In this document: positions 1 through 7,868 of the stretch, piece after piece | How positions within the stretch are numbered: position 1 is the first letter of the stretch | Layout of the letters: each line of letters begins with the position of its first letter | Source of the DNA: WTFY01 sp964614915 | GTDB taxonomy: Bacteria; Pseudomonadota; Gammaproteobacteria; UBA4575 | Length of the DNA stretch: 64,000 nt | Direction: 5' to 3' | Assembly (NCBI GenBank): GCA_964614915.1 | Contig: CAZTNC010000015.1 | Coordinates: 1 to 64,000, forward strand | Notes under the pieces: generated by a model | The model's database searches: none | What the model was told of the DNA's origin: nothing | The model's input: only the letters and a program-made list of their open reading frames with translations | Program-made: the position numbers and the translations under genes

Positions 1-2
1 TG

Positions 3-1748
3 TCCCTAATGGATACTAATCCGAATGGGAGTACGGTGTCAGCGCTTCTGGAGCCGACCGCGCTGTGGACGTGGCTGCCAGGCTTCGTTTACGGGATCGT
101 CTTGTACGGTGCCGTGAGGCGCTGGAATAACCCTTTGATTCTGCCGACAAGCGTTATACTCGCGATCGGTGCCTACCATCTCGCTCTTTCCACCTTTGGG
201 CTTTCAGGGGACGAGGCCAGGGCAGCAGGGCTCCTGCTAACTAGCACGGCACAAGGAAACCTGTGGCCGGCTCTTTCTACAGCCGATCTCGTGCACGTTG
301 ACTGGTCCGCAATCGTCGGGCAGTTGCCGAACATGCTGACGCTGGTCGTGATCGCCCTGATCTGCGTCATCATGAATACTGCCGGACTGGAAGTTGCTAC
401 GGATGCAGATCTAGATTGGGATCGTGAGTTCCAAGCGACAGGCGTGGCTAGCATCGTCGCCGGGTTCGGTGGGGGAATGGTGGCAACTGTGATTGTCCCT
501 GCATCGTTCCGTAGTAAGTTGTTCCGTGCCACCACCCGGCTAACCGGGGTGGTCGCGGCTTGCGTCATCGGAGCTGCACTTTTACTTGGCGACGGCATGC
601 TGGAACTAGTGCCAACCGCATATGTTGGCGCCATGTTGGTTTTCACCGGTCTTGGGATGCTGGACGATGGGCTGGTAAGAAGCCGCAAACGCCTGCCCGG
701 ATCGGAATACGCCATCATCCTTCTGATCTTTGTCGTCATCATTTTTTTTGGCCTGCTTGAGGGCGTGGGCGCCGGAGCCGTGGCCACCCTCGTGTTCTTC
801 GCAGTGCGTCTCAGCCGCGTGGACCCGATTGCGTCGCACTTCACCGCGCGCGAGCGCCGAAGCAACAAAGCCCGTTCTATTCCCGATCGCGCCATCCTCC
901 TGGCGGAGGGCGATCAGGTGCAGGCATACCAGCTTCAGGGATACATCTTCTTCGGCAGCGTGGGCGTCTTGGCGGACCGTCTCGCGAAGTCCCTGGAGGC
1001 TCCATCGAGGGCTTCCTGCCTGATGATCGACTTCACCCGCGTCTCCGGATTCGACTTCTCAGCGGTGAACGTTGTGGCGCGATCCGTACGGCGAGCAAAC
1101 GCAGCGGGAGTGCATGTGGTCTTGAGCGGCCTGTCCGAGAAACTCCGGCTCAGCTTGGAGCGGAACGTTGCTCCTGCAGTATATGCAAAATTGTGGCTGG
1201 AACCGAACGCCGATCTTGGACTGGAGCGCTGTGAAGAACTCCTTATCGCAGCATGGAGGGCAGATACAGCCAGAATAGAGCAGAAGCGGACCTCTTTGCT
1301 TGAGCAGGCCTCCGAGGATCTAGAGCGCCAGTTAGAGCGGCAAGTGCGCTTCGAGGATCTTATAGAAGCGCTTCAACCGTGGCTTGCTTCCCGGGACTAT
1401 GCCGCCGAGGAAGTTCTTGTGGGACCGGACATCCCATGCGAAGGCCTGCAATTGCTGTTGTCGGGCCATGCCTCCGTCCGCGACTCCACAGGCATGAGGC
1501 TCCGCCAGTGCAGCCCCAGTGACGTGATCTGGCTTGCCGACCCGGCGGCAGATGCCAAGACGGCGGTTGTTGCAGACGTCCCGTGCCGCGCGATGCTGCT
1601 CACCCCCAGCGCCCAGCACTGGCTGGAGGAGCACGAGCAGGGGTTGATCATCGACCTGTATCGATACATGTTCGCGGATCAATTTGGAAGGGGGCTGGAC
1701 GATAGCTTGCCACAGAATGGGCAAGCTGACCGAGAGGATCCCGCATGA
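3..1748 (+). CDS. SulP-family anion transporter with STAS domain (5' end outside window)
   Basis: The reading frame is open from the left edge, so the N-terminus of this gene lies outside the window. What remains is about 580 residues. The first ~275 are hydrophobic and form the later membrane helices of a SulP-type inner-membrane transporter. A STAS domain follows at about residues 300-405, with an MIDFTRVSGFDFSAVN core strand and loop. A C-terminal ~150-residue segment resembles a degenerate cyclic-nucleotide-binding fold. SulP proteins move sulfate, bicarbonate or dicarboxylates; the substrate cannot be read here. The SulP-STAS-CNB-like order is known in bacterial members. Family call is firm, substrate unknown. 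Confidence 0.8.
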   Translation, partial: SLMDTNPNGSTVSALLEPTALWTWLPGFVYGIVLYGAVRRWNNPLILPTSVILAIGAYHLALSTFGLSGDEARAAGLLLTSTAQGNLWPALSTADLVHVDWSAIVGQLPNMLTLVVIALICVIMNTAGLEVATDADLDWDREFQATGVASIVAGFGGGMVATVIVPASFRSKLFRATTRLTGVVAACVIGAALLLGDGMLELVPTAYVGAMLVFTGLGMLDDGLVRSRKRLPGSEYAIILLIFVVIIFFGLLEGVGAGAVATLVFFAVRLSRVDPIASHFTARERRSNKARSIPDRAILLAEGDQVQAYQLQGYIFFGSVGVLADRLAKSLEAPSRASCLMIDFTRVSGFDFSAVNVVARSVRRANAAGVHVVLSGLSEKLRLSLERNVAPAVYAKLWLEPNADLGLERCEELLIAAWRADTARIEQKRTSLLEQASEDLERQLERQVRFEDLIEALQPWLASRDYAAEEVLVGPDIPCEGLQLLLSGHASVRDSTGMRLRQCSPSDVIWLADPAADAKTAVVADVPCRAMLLTPSAQHWLEEHEQGLIIDLYRYMFADQFGRGLDDSLPQNGQADREDPA

Positions 1749-1949
1749 CGACCCTAGATCAAAAGGTCTAGCCGTTCTGAACTGAGGCTTGGATCAAATA
1801 TCCATCTCGGGATTTGTAGCCCCCGTAATAATTCCAGCCAGCTTCAGAATGGATTTTGTTTGTGAACTGGCAAGTGCTGGCTGTCAACTTTCCCATGGCT
1901 CGTTGGCCGGGCAATGCGGATTGCCTATCGCCTCACCAGCCATTTCGGC

Positions 1950-2498
1950 TTATGCCTCGTATTCAACACCTCGCCAAAAATTGATCCCGCAATACTCCAG
2001 GAACGCCTTGGTGATCGAAGCATGTGCCGGGTCGTCGGAGCCGCAAGCCTCCCGTGCAATGGCAACCTCCAGTCCCCGTGAATAGGCACCGAGCGCCGTA
2101 GCCCGGATGCAAGCGTGCAGGTGCACTCCCGCGAGAAGCATTCCGTCGACACCAAGTTCGCTCAGGTTGACGTCGAACTCCGGCGCGGAGAACGCACTGT
2201 GGAAGGACTTGTGGACGATGCGTTCGCCTTTTCTCGGTCGCAGGCGCTCCGGAGGTTCGTGCCCGGGTGTTCCTCTCACACACTTCCAGGTTCCCGACTC
2301 TTTCCAATGGGGCATTCGATTGTCTCGTTCCCGATCAATCGTGGTCCACACGTGCATCACGGGAACCCCCTTCGACCGGCAGTTGTCCAGCAGCTTTGCC
2401 GCTGCCTCGACGAGTTTTTCGCGATCAGGCACAAGACCATCCGCAGAAAGAAAATCTCCCTGCATGTCCACCAGAACGAGGACCCGATTCAAACGCAC
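1950..2498 (-). CDS. isochorismatase-family cysteine hydrolase
   Basis: A 182-residue protein with the isochorismatase-like catalytic set: Asp in VLVDMQGDF, Lys in VHKSF and Cys in the GVHLHACIRATALGAYSRG block. The family hydrolyses isochorismate, nicotinamide or N-carbamoyl substrates in the cytoplasm. A GTG start at 2498 is chosen because an AGGGA ribosome site sits just upstream and it gives the usual family length; it overlaps the last codons of the upstream dehydrogenase gene by 10 bases, implying translational coupling. A longer in-frame ATG at 2573 would sit deep inside that gene. The substrate is unknown; the coupling to a decarboxylating-dehydrogenase homologue suggests a small catabolic pair. 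Confidence 0.8.
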   Translation of the reverse strand: MRLNRVLVLVDMQGDFLSADGLVPDREKLVEAAAKLLDNCRSKGVPVMHVWTTIDRERDNRMPHWKESGTWKCVRGTPGHEPPERLRPRKGERIVHKSFHSAFSAPEFDVNLSELGVDGMLLAGVHLHACIRATALGAYSRGLEVAIAREACGSDDPAHASITKAFLEYCGINFWRGVEYEA

Positions 2499-3598
2499 AT
2501 TTCCCTGTCGACTCGATCCCTGAGGCAGCCGATGACTATTTCGGCAAATTCCCGGGTGGAAGAGATCTTGCATCCGGGTTCAGCAACATCTTCAGTGCGC
2601 CAGCCTTGTCGCCAAGCCTCGCGCACGGACTCGACAATGCAGGCCGCCTCCTTCTTCTTACCCAGGCTTTTGTCCAGCCACATGGCGATGGAGAAAATCT
2701 GTCCGGCAGGGTTGGCCCGGCCAAGCCCCGCGATATCGTGTGCGGCACCATGGTTAGTCTGATAAACGGCATACCCTTCATCCGAATAGCTCGCTCCAAA
2801 GGTCAATCCCCGGGAGCCGCCAAACACACCGGCCAGGTCAGACAGGATATCCCCAAAACAGTTGGGAGCGACGATCACGTCAAAGGTATCGGCTTGTCCC
2901 ACGAGCCGGTAGACCGCGTGATCGACGTTCAGGATTTCGCACTTGATGCCATTCCCCCAGGCCACTGCCTTCGCCATGCGCTTCCACAATGCACTCAACT
3001 CAGGAAGTCCCGAGTCCTTGATCACGACGGAGATACGTCCCGAACGGGACTCAGCGAAGGAGCGGGCAACTTCCAGAACCGCCGCAACCTGCCCTTCCGT
3101 GGACGAAAAGGTGTGTTCCACTTCCGCACCACCTGGTCCCTCCTTCGTTTCACGTGATTTCCCTTGGTACAGACCGCCGAGGTTTTCCCTGACGACCAGA
3201 ACATCGACATCATCGGAGAATTCCCCTTTCAGGCATCGCACTCCCCGTAATTCCGGATAGCTCAGAATGGGGTTCAGTTTGTAGAACAACCGGAAGCGAT
3301 CGCGAAGGTCGTACACAAAACGGCCCCCTCCTGCCCCGGCCAGCACGGATCCCTTGCGTTTGAAGATTTCGCGGCAAAACTCCTCCACCCTAGGAAGAAG
3401 ATCGTTCCCTTCGAGAGCATGAGCCTCAGCGCCGATCGGCCCGCCGAATTCAATCTCGACCTCAAACCCAAAAGGGCCGTGTAATGCCTTCAGAACCTTA
3501 AGGGCAGCATCTATGACCTCGGGGCCAACTCCCTCGCCCCGAAGAACTCCAAGCAGCGGGACATTGCTTCCCGACGATTTTTCCAACACTTCGAACAT
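2489..3598 (-). CDS. isocitrate/isopropylmalate dehydrogenase family protein
   Basis: A 369-residue protein of the NAD(P)-dependent beta-decarboxylating dehydrogenase family (LeuB, Icd, tartrate/D-malate dehydrogenase). Visible are the N-terminal GVLRGEGVGPEVI strand-turn, the VVRENLGGLYQG substrate loop, and a C-terminal metal/cofactor block NCFGDILSDLAGVFGGSRGL followed by NHGAAHDIAG. The canonical signature has Tyr in NxYGD; here it is NCFGD, so this is a divergent member and not a clear LeuB or Icd. It is first in a two-gene unit with the isochorismatase-type hydrolase. The substrate is not assignable from sequence alone. Confidence 0.8.
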   Translation of the reverse strand: MFEVLEKSSGSNVPLLGVLRGEGVGPEVIDAALKVLKALHGPFGFEVEIEFGGPIGAEAHALEGNDLLPRVEEFCREIFKRKGSVLAGAGGGRFVYDLRDRFRLFYKLNPILSYPELRGVRCLKGEFSDDVDVLVVRENLGGLYQGKSRETKEGPGGAEVEHTFSSTEGQVAAVLEVARSFAESRSGRISVVIKDSGLPELSALWKRMAKAVAWGNGIKCEILNVDHAVYRLVGQADTFDVIVAPNCFGDILSDLAGVFGGSRGLTFGASYSDEGYAVYQTNHGAAHDIAGLGRANPAGQIFSIAMWLDKSLGKKKEAACIVESVREAWRQGWRTEDVAEPGCKISSTREFAEIVIGCLRDRVDREMCV

Positions 3599-3665
3599 AT
3601 GGTTTCATGGGAAACTAACAGAAACCGTGACAGGAGGTGTCGCGGTTTTCTATTGCTCTTCCCTT

Positions 3666-3695
3666 TTTTATGTACCTTATCGGATTTCTTTGGAT
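3666..3695. repeat. att-adjacent repeat, left copy
   Basis: TTTTATGT, two changed bases, CTTAT, one changed base, GGATTTCTT, one changed base, GGAT. It matches 7631-7660 at 26 of 30 positions in the same orientation. Both copies lie just 3' (in the tRNA sense) of a T-arm sequence, as expected for arms next to an integration core. Confidence 0.5.
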
Positions 3696-3705
3696 AGCCT
3701 TGGGG

Positions 3706-3720
3706 GGACCGGAATCGAAC
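3706..3720 (-). repeat. 15-bp duplicate of tRNA-Cys T-arm
   Basis: GGACCGGAATCGAAC is identical to 7688-7702 inside tRNA-Cys and has the same orientation. The rest of the tRNA is absent here, so it is a fragment and not a gene. It is a candidate att remnant. The T-arm consensus is common, so the neighbouring matched repeat is what gives it weight. Confidence 0.5.
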
Positions 3721-4003
3721 AACAGAAATAACTGATTATTTTAAAACAGATTACGGGATTCAAATTTTCGGGGATACCGACAAAGGTAGCTCTGTTCCCT
3801 AAGTCGTACCGGGTCCTAGTAGCTCCTCTATAAACTAAGTCAAGTGTAAGGGATCAAAGGAGCACGGACAACTTATCCCTGCCCGTTTCCGAGCTTGCCT
3901 AGGCACCTGCGGAGTGATATACAACAATGGAGCATGTCGGCATTCGAAGCGTTTCGGCCACCGACCACCTACCACCTACATGCGAACAACACGGGATGCC
4001 GGC

Positions 4004-4756
4004 ATGAAGCTGCAGGGAATCGATCTGGACGTGGCACGCATCGGCTCGGGCCCACCGCTGCTGATGCTCCATGGCGGCGGTGGTCCGGTCGCCGGCATGC
4101 CTTTCACGACCCGCCTCGCCAAGAAATTCGAGATCATTGCGCCGGTACATCCGGGCTTCGCGGGGACAAGGATTCCTGACCATTTCGACTGCATCGAGGA
4201 CCTCGTCTATCTCTATCTCGACCTCCTCGACAAGCTTGACCTCAGGGAGGCCTTGCTTGTTGGCTTCTCGATGGGTGGCTGGGTAGCAGTTGAAATGGCG
4301 ACCATGACGACCGAGCGACTGTCGCGGCTGGCCCTGGTCGACTCCGTCGGCGTCAAGGTCGGTGGCCGGGACGACCGTGACATCGCCGACGTGTTTGCAT
4401 TATCCGGTAAACAGCTTGCTGAGATCATGTTTCACGACCCGTCAATGATGCCCGGCTTTGCGGATATGTCCGAGGAGCAGCTTGAGACCATTGCCGCCAA
4501 CCGCATGGCGCTGGGCGTCTACACGTGGGACCCCTACATGCACAACCCCAAGCTCCCGGGACGGCTCCACCGGGTCACCATCCCGGTCCATTTCATATGG
4601 GGCGCCAGTGACGGCGTGGTTTCGGTGGATTACGGCCGCGGTTTCTGCGCGATGATCCCAGGCGCAACGATGACCGTAATCGAGGAAGCCGGCCATGCTC
4701 CCCACATGGAGCAGCCAGACCGGTTTATCGACGCACTGCTGGCGTTTGCCAGCTGA
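4004..4756 (+). CDS. alpha/beta-fold hydrolase
   Basis: A 250-residue alpha/beta hydrolase. The oxyanion-hole HGGGGP motif, nucleophile elbow GFSMGG (Ser), acid in WGASDGVV and catalytic His in EEAGHAPHMEQP are all present, so it should be active. The ATG at 4004 is preferred because the protein then starts just before the first strand; upstream ATGs at 3914 and 3980 add a tail unlike the family and no start has a strong ribosome site. It is first of a same-strand trio with a luciferase-like monooxygenase 15 bases downstream and a second hydrolase. C-C or ester hydrolysis in a catabolic route is inferred. Confidence 0.8.
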   Translation: MKLQGIDLDVARIGSGPPLLMLHGGGGPVAGMPFTTRLAKKFEIIAPVHPGFAGTRIPDHFDCIEDLVYLYLDLLDKLDLREALLVGFSMGGWVAVEMATMTTERLSRLALVDSVGVKVGGRDDRDIADVFALSGKQLAEIMFHDPSMMPGFADMSEEQLETIAANRMALGVYTWDPYMHNPKLPGRLHRVTIPVHFIWGASDGVVSVDYGRGFCAMIPGATMTVIEEAGHAPHMEQPDRFIDALLAFAS

Positions 4757-4771
4757 CAAGAGAACCTGACG

Positions 4772-5998
4772 ATGAAGAGCTGGTGGTTTACGGAGGACTG
4801 CTACCCTTACCTCCCGGACGAGAACAACTACCAGTCGATCCGCGTCGAGCTGCCGAACGTTCACTGTGATCCGCAGAAGGCGAGCGAGCTCTACAACCGC
4901 TACCTCGACCTGTGGTGCGCTGCGGATGAGTTAGGCATCGAAATCATGGTCAACGAGCATCACCAGACCGCGACCTGCATGGTCCCGGCCGCCCCCATCA
5001 TGCTCGGCATCCTTGCGCGCCAGACCGAGCGGGCGCGGCTCCTGATCCTCGGAAACCCGCTTCCCAACCGCAACCAGCCAGTCCGCGTTGCCGAAGAGAT
5101 GGCGATGATCGACATCATCTCGAAGGGGCGTCTCGAATGCGGCTTCGTGCGCAGCGTGCCCTACGAGACTGCGGCGGCGAACATCCTGCCCTACAAGGGC
5201 ACCGAACGGCTGTGGGAGGCTCACGACCTGATCCTCAAGGCATGGACGACCCATGACGGCCCGTTCAGCTTCGAGGGTCGCTGGTACCACCACCGGCAAG
5301 TCAACATCTGGCCGCGCCCATGGCAGCAACCCCATCCGCCGGTCTGGATCACCATGGGCAGCGCCGGTACAGCGGCGCCCGTGGCCGAGCATGGCTATGT
5401 CGGCGCTGTCTTCCTCGCTGGCTATCCGAGGATTCGGAGCATCTTTGACGGCTACCGCGACGCCTATCTCTCCGCTCACGGCAAGCCTGCACCGTTCGAC
5501 CGCCTGGCCTACCTTGCCCTGTGCTATGTCGGCGAGAACGAGCGCGAGGCGAAGGACGGCGCCAACCACCTGATGTGGTACATGCAGGCCAATAAGGTCG
5601 CTGAGCAGTGGCGGAACCCGCCGGGCTACTACCCGCCTCCAGTCGCCGCGGCCGTGATACGCGGCGCTGGCCCCGGCATTCCGGTCAATCCGACCCTCGA
5701 TCAGCAGATGGCACGAGGCAACGTGTTCGCGGGAACGCCGGACCAGGTCTATGAGCAAATCAAGGCGTTCTGGGAATATTCGGGCGGTTTCGGGCACATG
5801 ATGATCATGGGCCAGGCGGGCTTCCTGTCTGACGCCGACGCACTCAAGTCGATGCGGCTCTATACCGACGAGGTCTATCCACGGCTGCGCGAACTCACCG
5901 AAAAGTCAGACCCGGCGGAAGTCGCCGAACGCAGCCGGGCGATGGCCGACAAGGAAACCGTCGACCTCGGTAATTTTGGAATCGAGTTTGTCCGCTGA
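4772..5998 (+). CDS. LLM-class flavin-dependent oxidoreductase
   Basis: A 408-residue bacterial-luciferase-like monooxygenase (TIM-barrel). Typical blocks are the NEHH segment after the second strand, PLPNRNQPVRVAEEMAMIDIISKGRLECGFVRS, and the late GTPDQVYEQI. Such enzymes use reduced FMN from a separate reductase and O2 to oxidise aldehydes, ketones, amines or sulfonates. No flavin reductase is visible nearby. It is sandwiched between two alpha/beta hydrolases, which suggests oxygen insertion followed by hydrolysis of the product. The substrate is unknown. Confidence 0.85.
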   Translation: MKSWWFTEDCYPYLPDENNYQSIRVELPNVHCDPQKASELYNRYLDLWCAADELGIEIMVNEHHQTATCMVPAAPIMLGILARQTERARLLILGNPLPNRNQPVRVAEEMAMIDIISKGRLECGFVRSVPYETAAANILPYKGTERLWEAHDLILKAWTTHDGPFSFEGRWYHHRQVNIWPRPWQQPHPPVWITMGSAGTAAPVAEHGYVGAVFLAGYPRIRSIFDGYRDAYLSAHGKPAPFDRLAYLALCYVGENEREAKDGANHLMWYMQANKVAEQWRNPPGYYPPPVAAAVIRGAGPGIPVNPTLDQQMARGNVFAGTPDQVYEQIKAFWEYSGGFGHMMIMGQAGFLSDADALKSMRLYTDEVYPRLRELTEKSDPAEVAERSRAMADKETVDLGNFGIEFVR

Positions 5999-6032
5999 TC
6001 GCCGGTCTGGACAGGTTTCCTGGTAAAGGGAA

Positions 6033-6899
6033 ATGGTCGATATCCACTCCAGGTACGTCGAGGTGAACGGCGTCTCCACGCACTATCTCGAAGCGGGGGA
6101 TCCAGGGGCTCCGACCGTCGCGCTACTACATTCCGGCGAGTTCGGTGCCGCTGCGGAAATCAGCTGGGAGTTCACGATTCCGGCGCTGGCGCCGCACTAC
6201 CATGTGATCGCCCCCGACTGGCTCGGCTTCGGCAGGACCGACAAAGTCTACGACTTCGCCGACGCGCGCAGACGGGTCTACGGCCACATGCAGCGGTTCT
6301 TCGAGGTCCTCGGCATCGGCGAGGCCGATTTCATCGGGAATTCGATGGGAGGATCCAATCTCGCACGGATCATTGCCGATCCGCCGCCGATCCTGCCGGT
6401 GCGGTCCGCTGTGCTGTGTTCGGGCGGCGGCTTTACGCCGCTGACCGAGGCAAGAAAGGTGCTTCTCGCCTATGACTGCTCGACCGGTGCGATGCGCGCG
6501 CTGCTTCACGCCATGCTGTACGATCCGTGCTGGGGCGACGACGATACCTACGTCGCCAAGCGACAGGAACTCGCCCTGTTACCGGGCGCGTTCAAATGCG
6601 CTTCGGCGCCGCGCCTGAAGCGTCCGGAGAAGAAACTCAAGGGCGGAGAGCGAACCGAGCAGGGGTTCGGGGTACCGGACAATACCACCTACGAGCGCAT
6701 CGAAGTCCCGGTTCTGATCATTGCTGGCGCCAACGATCCGCTACGTGCATCCGGCTATTCGGAGGATCTGGCCCGGCGCATTCCAGACAACGAGCATCAC
6801 GTCTACGAGGAATGCGGTCACTGCCCGAACATCGAGCATGCCGAACGCTTCAACGCGGACATTCTAGACTTCCTCGGCCGTATCCACGGACGCGCCTGA
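6033..6899 (+). CDS. alpha/beta-fold hydrolase
   Basis: A 288-residue second hydrolase of the cluster. The nucleophile is Ser in GNSMGGSN, the acid Asp is in AGANDPLR and the His in EECGHCPNIEH. The HSGEFG segment takes the oxyanion-hole place where many relatives have HG. It starts 34 bases after the monooxygenase with GGTAAAGGGAAATG providing a ribosome site. Resemblance to meta-cleavage-product hydrolases is generic. Function is inferred from context as processing of the monooxygenase product. Confidence 0.8.
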   Translation: MVDIHSRYVEVNGVSTHYLEAGDPGAPTVALLHSGEFGAAAEISWEFTIPALAPHYHVIAPDWLGFGRTDKVYDFADARRRVYGHMQRFFEVLGIGEADFIGNSMGGSNLARIIADPPPILPVRSAVLCSGGGFTPLTEARKVLLAYDCSTGAMRALLHAMLYDPCWGDDDTYVAKRQELALLPGAFKCASAPRLKRPEKKLKGGERTEQGFGVPDNTTYERIEVPVLIIAGANDPLRASGYSEDLARRIPDNEHHVYEECGHCPNIEHAERFNADILDFLGRIHGRA

Positions 6900-6903
6900 G
6901 AGG

Positions 6904-7221
6904 ATGCACCTGAATCGCGCGACCAAGGCGTGGGTCGACAGCGACAACAGCGATGCAAGCACCGTCGAGTTGGCCTTGCCTGCCAGTGGTTCCCCCTTCA
7001 TCGATGTGCCCGAGTTGGAGGCAAGCGGTCTGGACATCTGGCGAATCTCTCGTCGCCCAGCCACATTGTTTATTGAAGGGGTTGTACTGAATGCAGGCGA
7101 GCAAATGACGAACACAAAGGCGAGAAGATGTGGTAGCCATGAAAACGATTCGCATAGATCCGCTATGCCGGGAGGAAAGACTCGCCGCGTTGCGTGGACC
7201 GTTATCCGGGACGGCCTGTGA
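6904..7221 (+). CDS. hypothetical protein or gene remnant
   Basis: A 105-residue frame starting 4 bases after the hydrolase. The first ~55 residues have ordinary protein-like composition; the C-terminal third is rich in Arg/Ser/Gly and overlaps the opposite-strand YciI-like gene by 20 bases, which suggests a truncated or fortuitous frame. No motif is recognised. If not coding, 6900-7201 holds nothing identifiable. Confidence 0.25.
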   Translation: MHLNRATKAWVDSDNSDASTVELALPASGSPFIDVPELEASGLDIWRISRRPATLFIEGVVLNAGEQMTNTKARRCGSHENDSHRSAMPGGKTRRVAWTVIRDGL

Positions 7222-7501
7222 ACCAGTCCCAGGGCTGAATCCGGGATTCCGCAAATATGTCCGCATTTCCGTAAGGGCTGTCCGCCAGAAACGCCTGTAC
7301 ACCGACTGCGGAAGGGGCCTCGAGAATCAGCAGCAGGCCGACGACATTCTCCGCGTCATTGTCAAGCGTCGGCCCCCCGTGATGTACCAAAATGTCGGGA
7401 TGGTCAGGGTGATCGCGCAGATAGCTTCGAAACGAGTCTTGCAATCCTCTACGCTTTGACTCGACATCTGGCTTGTGGGTTGTGGAAACAACGAAGTACA
7501 T
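7202..7501 (-). CDS. YciI-like protein
   Basis: A 99-residue protein starting MYFVVSTTHKPD, with a conserved HP/DH region in the middle, then GLLLILEAPSAVGVQAFLADSPYGNADIFAESRIQPW, which matches the YciI-like fold (ferredoxin-like, with a conserved His-Asp pair in the family). Its cellular role is unknown. The ATG at 7501 fits family length and has AGGTAGG upstream; an in-frame ATG 69 bases earlier adds an atypical tail. It lies between the catabolic cluster and tRNA-Cys, at the edge of the putative island. Confidence 0.7.
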   Translation of the reverse strand: MYFVVSTTHKPDVESKRRGLQDSFRSYLRDHPDHPDILVHHGGPTLDNDAENVVGLLLILEAPSAVGVQAFLADSPYGNADIFAESRIQPWDWFTGRPG

Positions 7502-7531
7502 GTTGGCGGTACCTACCTTGAATTGAACCGA

Positions 7532-7660
7532 GATACCGTCAAAAGTACCGTCATTTTTTAAGGCTGTCAATGAACCTCATTGAACAGAACAGGATGATTA
7601 GTATTTCTGTAAGTTATTATTTCAAATGGTTTTTATGTTTCTTATAGGATTTCTTCGGAT
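7532..7660. repeat. att-adjacent repeats, right copies
   Basis: 7532-7547 matches 3773-3788 (14/16) and 7631-7660 matches 3666-3695 (26/30), both in the same orientation as their partners. They lie in the non-coding gap just 3' of tRNA-Cys and are probable recombination-site arms of an integrated element. Confidence 0.45.
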
Positions 7661-7678
7661 GTCATCTGACAGCTCAAT

Positions 7679-7752
7679 TGGAGGCTAGGACCGGAATCGA
7701 ACCGGTATAGACGGCTTTGCAGGCCGCTGCATCACCACTCTGCCACCTAGCC
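7679..7752 (-). tRNA. tRNA-Cys (GCA)
   Basis: A 74-nt cloverleaf on the minus strand. The acceptor GGCTAGG pairs with CCTAGCC; T73 and a chromosomally encoded CCA follow. The anticodon loop CTGCAAA reads GCA and the T-arm is GGTTCGATTCC. U73 is the usual cysteine identity base. It is a common integration target, and a T-arm fragment lies 4 kb away. Confidence 0.95.
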
Positions 7753-7868
7753 TCGCTGTTACTGACAAGACGTCAACATGGTCCTGTCGTCCGGCCTGAC
7801 CACGGTCGTCGCAATCCATACGAATGCCGGTAACCAAGATCTCGGTCAACCGGCAGGTAAGAACCCTG

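Larger units (their letters stand above)
3599..4003. other. 405-bp non-coding stretch with att-like repeats
   Basis: No convincing gene. It contains an AT-rich 30-bp element at 3666-3695 that matches 26/30 positions at 7631-7660, a 15-bp exact copy of the tRNA-Cys T-arm at 3706-3720, and GATACCGACAAAGGTA at 3773-3788, matched 14/16 at 7532-7547. The arrangement looks like the junction left by a tyrosine-recombinase element that targets the 3' end of a tRNA. No integrase is visible within the window. Confidence 0.5.

Noticed and set aside
173..895. 240-codon minus-strand open frame
   Set aside because: Ser/Arg/Thr-rich antisense frame of the SulP transporter.
1749..1775. CTAGATC-AAAA-GGTCTAG hairpin after the SulP gene
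   Set aside because: Stem is short and no T-run follows, so a Rho-independent terminator is not supported.
2267..3157. 296-codon plus-strand open frame
   Set aside because: Antisense to the dehydrogenase/isochorismatase pair and without any recognisable domain or ribosome site.
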